Positions 63,584 through 64,000 of a DNA stretch of 64,000 nt are shown here, one piece after another; positions within the stretch are counted from its first letter, which is position 1, and every line of letters starts with the position of its first letter. The translations under genes and the position numbers were made by a program. The stretch is from Streptomyces cyanogenus (GTDB lineage: Bacteria; Actinomycetota; Actinomycetes; Streptomycetales; Streptomycetaceae), in NCBI RefSeq assembly GCF_017526105.1, contig NZ_CP071839.1, forward strand, positions 5,843,001-5,907,000, written 5' to 3'. The notes under the pieces were generated by a model. The model was not told the DNA's origin, made no database searches, and worked only from the letters and a program-made list of their open reading frames with translations.

Positions 63584-64000
63584 ATGGGTCTCTACATAGA
63601 GACGCACATCCGCGCCGACCTCGACGAACTGTGGGCCCGCACCCAGGACCCGGCCCGGCACCAGCGCTGGGACCTGCGCTTCACCGAGATCCACTACCTC
63701 CCGCGCGCGGAGGGCGAACCGCAGCGGTTCCGTTACGCCACCCGGGTGCTGCCGTTCCTCACGGTCTCCGGCACCGGCGTCGCCGCCGGCGAGAAGGAGC
63801 GCCCCGACGGCACCCGAACCTCCGCCCTGCGCTTCGCCTCCCCGCACCCGCTCTCCCTGATCGCGGAGGGCGGCGGCTACTGGCGCTACGTCCCCGACGC
63901 CCACGGCGTCCGCTTCCTCACCGGCTACGACTACCGCCCCCGCTGGGGAGCCTTCGGCGCCCTCGCCGACCGCCTGCTGTTCCGCCCGCTCATGGGCTGG
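63584..64000 (+). CDS. SRPBCC-like protein, 3' end outside window
   Basis: The frame from ATG 63584 (GGGGGAAC upstream) is open to the last base: 139 codons seen, no stop. It begins MGLYIETHIRADLDELW and continues WDLRFTEIHYLP, TRVLPFLTVSGTGVAAGE and GYWRYVPDAHGVRFLTGYDY, resembling START/SRPBCC lipid- or ligand-binding proteins. Function unknown. It lies directly behind two TetR-type operators, so its expression is probably inducible. How far it extends is not visible. Confidence 0.6.
   Translation, partial: MGLYIETHIRADLDELWARTQDPARHQRWDLRFTEIHYLPRAEGEPQRFRYATRVLPFLTVSGTGVAAGEKERPDGTRTSALRFASPHPLSLIAEGGGYWRYVPDAHGVRFLTGYDYRPRWGAFGALADRLLFRPLMGW

Overview
The window is high-GC actinobacterial chromosome, almost certainly Streptomyces. 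Codons end in G or C, start codons include many GTG and some TTG, and the gene set includes filP and scy (polar-growth coiled-coil proteins), absC, a ChiC-type chitinase, nucS and nrtL. From memory, the order matches the S. coelicolor core around SCO5350-SCO5412; no search was run.

Left edge (1-3.0 kb): the C-terminal part of a tyrosine-recombinase integrase, a GNAT acetyltransferase and tRNA-Arg(CCG). This looks like the end of an integrated element against its tRNA target. A single-domain response regulator follows; its tail runs into a 60-bp tandem repeat and then an extremely C-rich tract.

Biosynthesis and information processing (3.0-20.8 kb): nrtL (ArgS-like, no catalytic domain), lysA, hom, thrC and thrB supply aspartate-family amino acids. 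Then come rho with a long leader, decayed remains of an S8 protease and an FG-GAP protein, an LCP cell-wall ligase, rpmE, prfA, prmC, a Sua5-type tRNA-modification gene, a phosphatase-like protein lacking the nucleophilic cysteine, a divergent glyA paralogue and a WecA-like sugar-phosphate transferase.

Energy (21.1-29.5 kb): the complete F1Fo ATP synthase operon atpIBEFHAGDC, with hairpins at atpH-atpA and atpD-atpC and a strong terminator after atpC, then a DUF2550 gene.

Accessory and regulatory block (29.9-50.3 kb): chiC with DasR-like repeats, a NarL-type two-component system, a DinB-like protein, a PduO-type cobalamin adenosyltransferase, an ABC exporter with a divergent TetR gene, 3-hydroxybutyryl-CoA dehydrogenase, a STAS protein, a membrane-anchored STAND-like ATPase with an AT-hook-like motif, nucS, an SCO5389-type gene, a flavin-dependent monooxygenase, two tandem ABC-2 pairs and a gene broken by one in-frame stop.

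Right part (50.4-64 kb): filP and scy (tip growth); mce, a thiolase and meaB (methylmalonyl-CoA and acetoacetyl-CoA metabolism, tied to the adenosyltransferase); an MFS exporter; absC; three AIM24-family paralogues; two small conserved genes; and a truncated SRPBCC-like gene behind two TetR-type palindromes. Most of the window is conserved core. The least explained items are the STAND-like protein, the atpH-atpA RNA structure, the phosphatase and SHMT variants, and the AIM24 trio.
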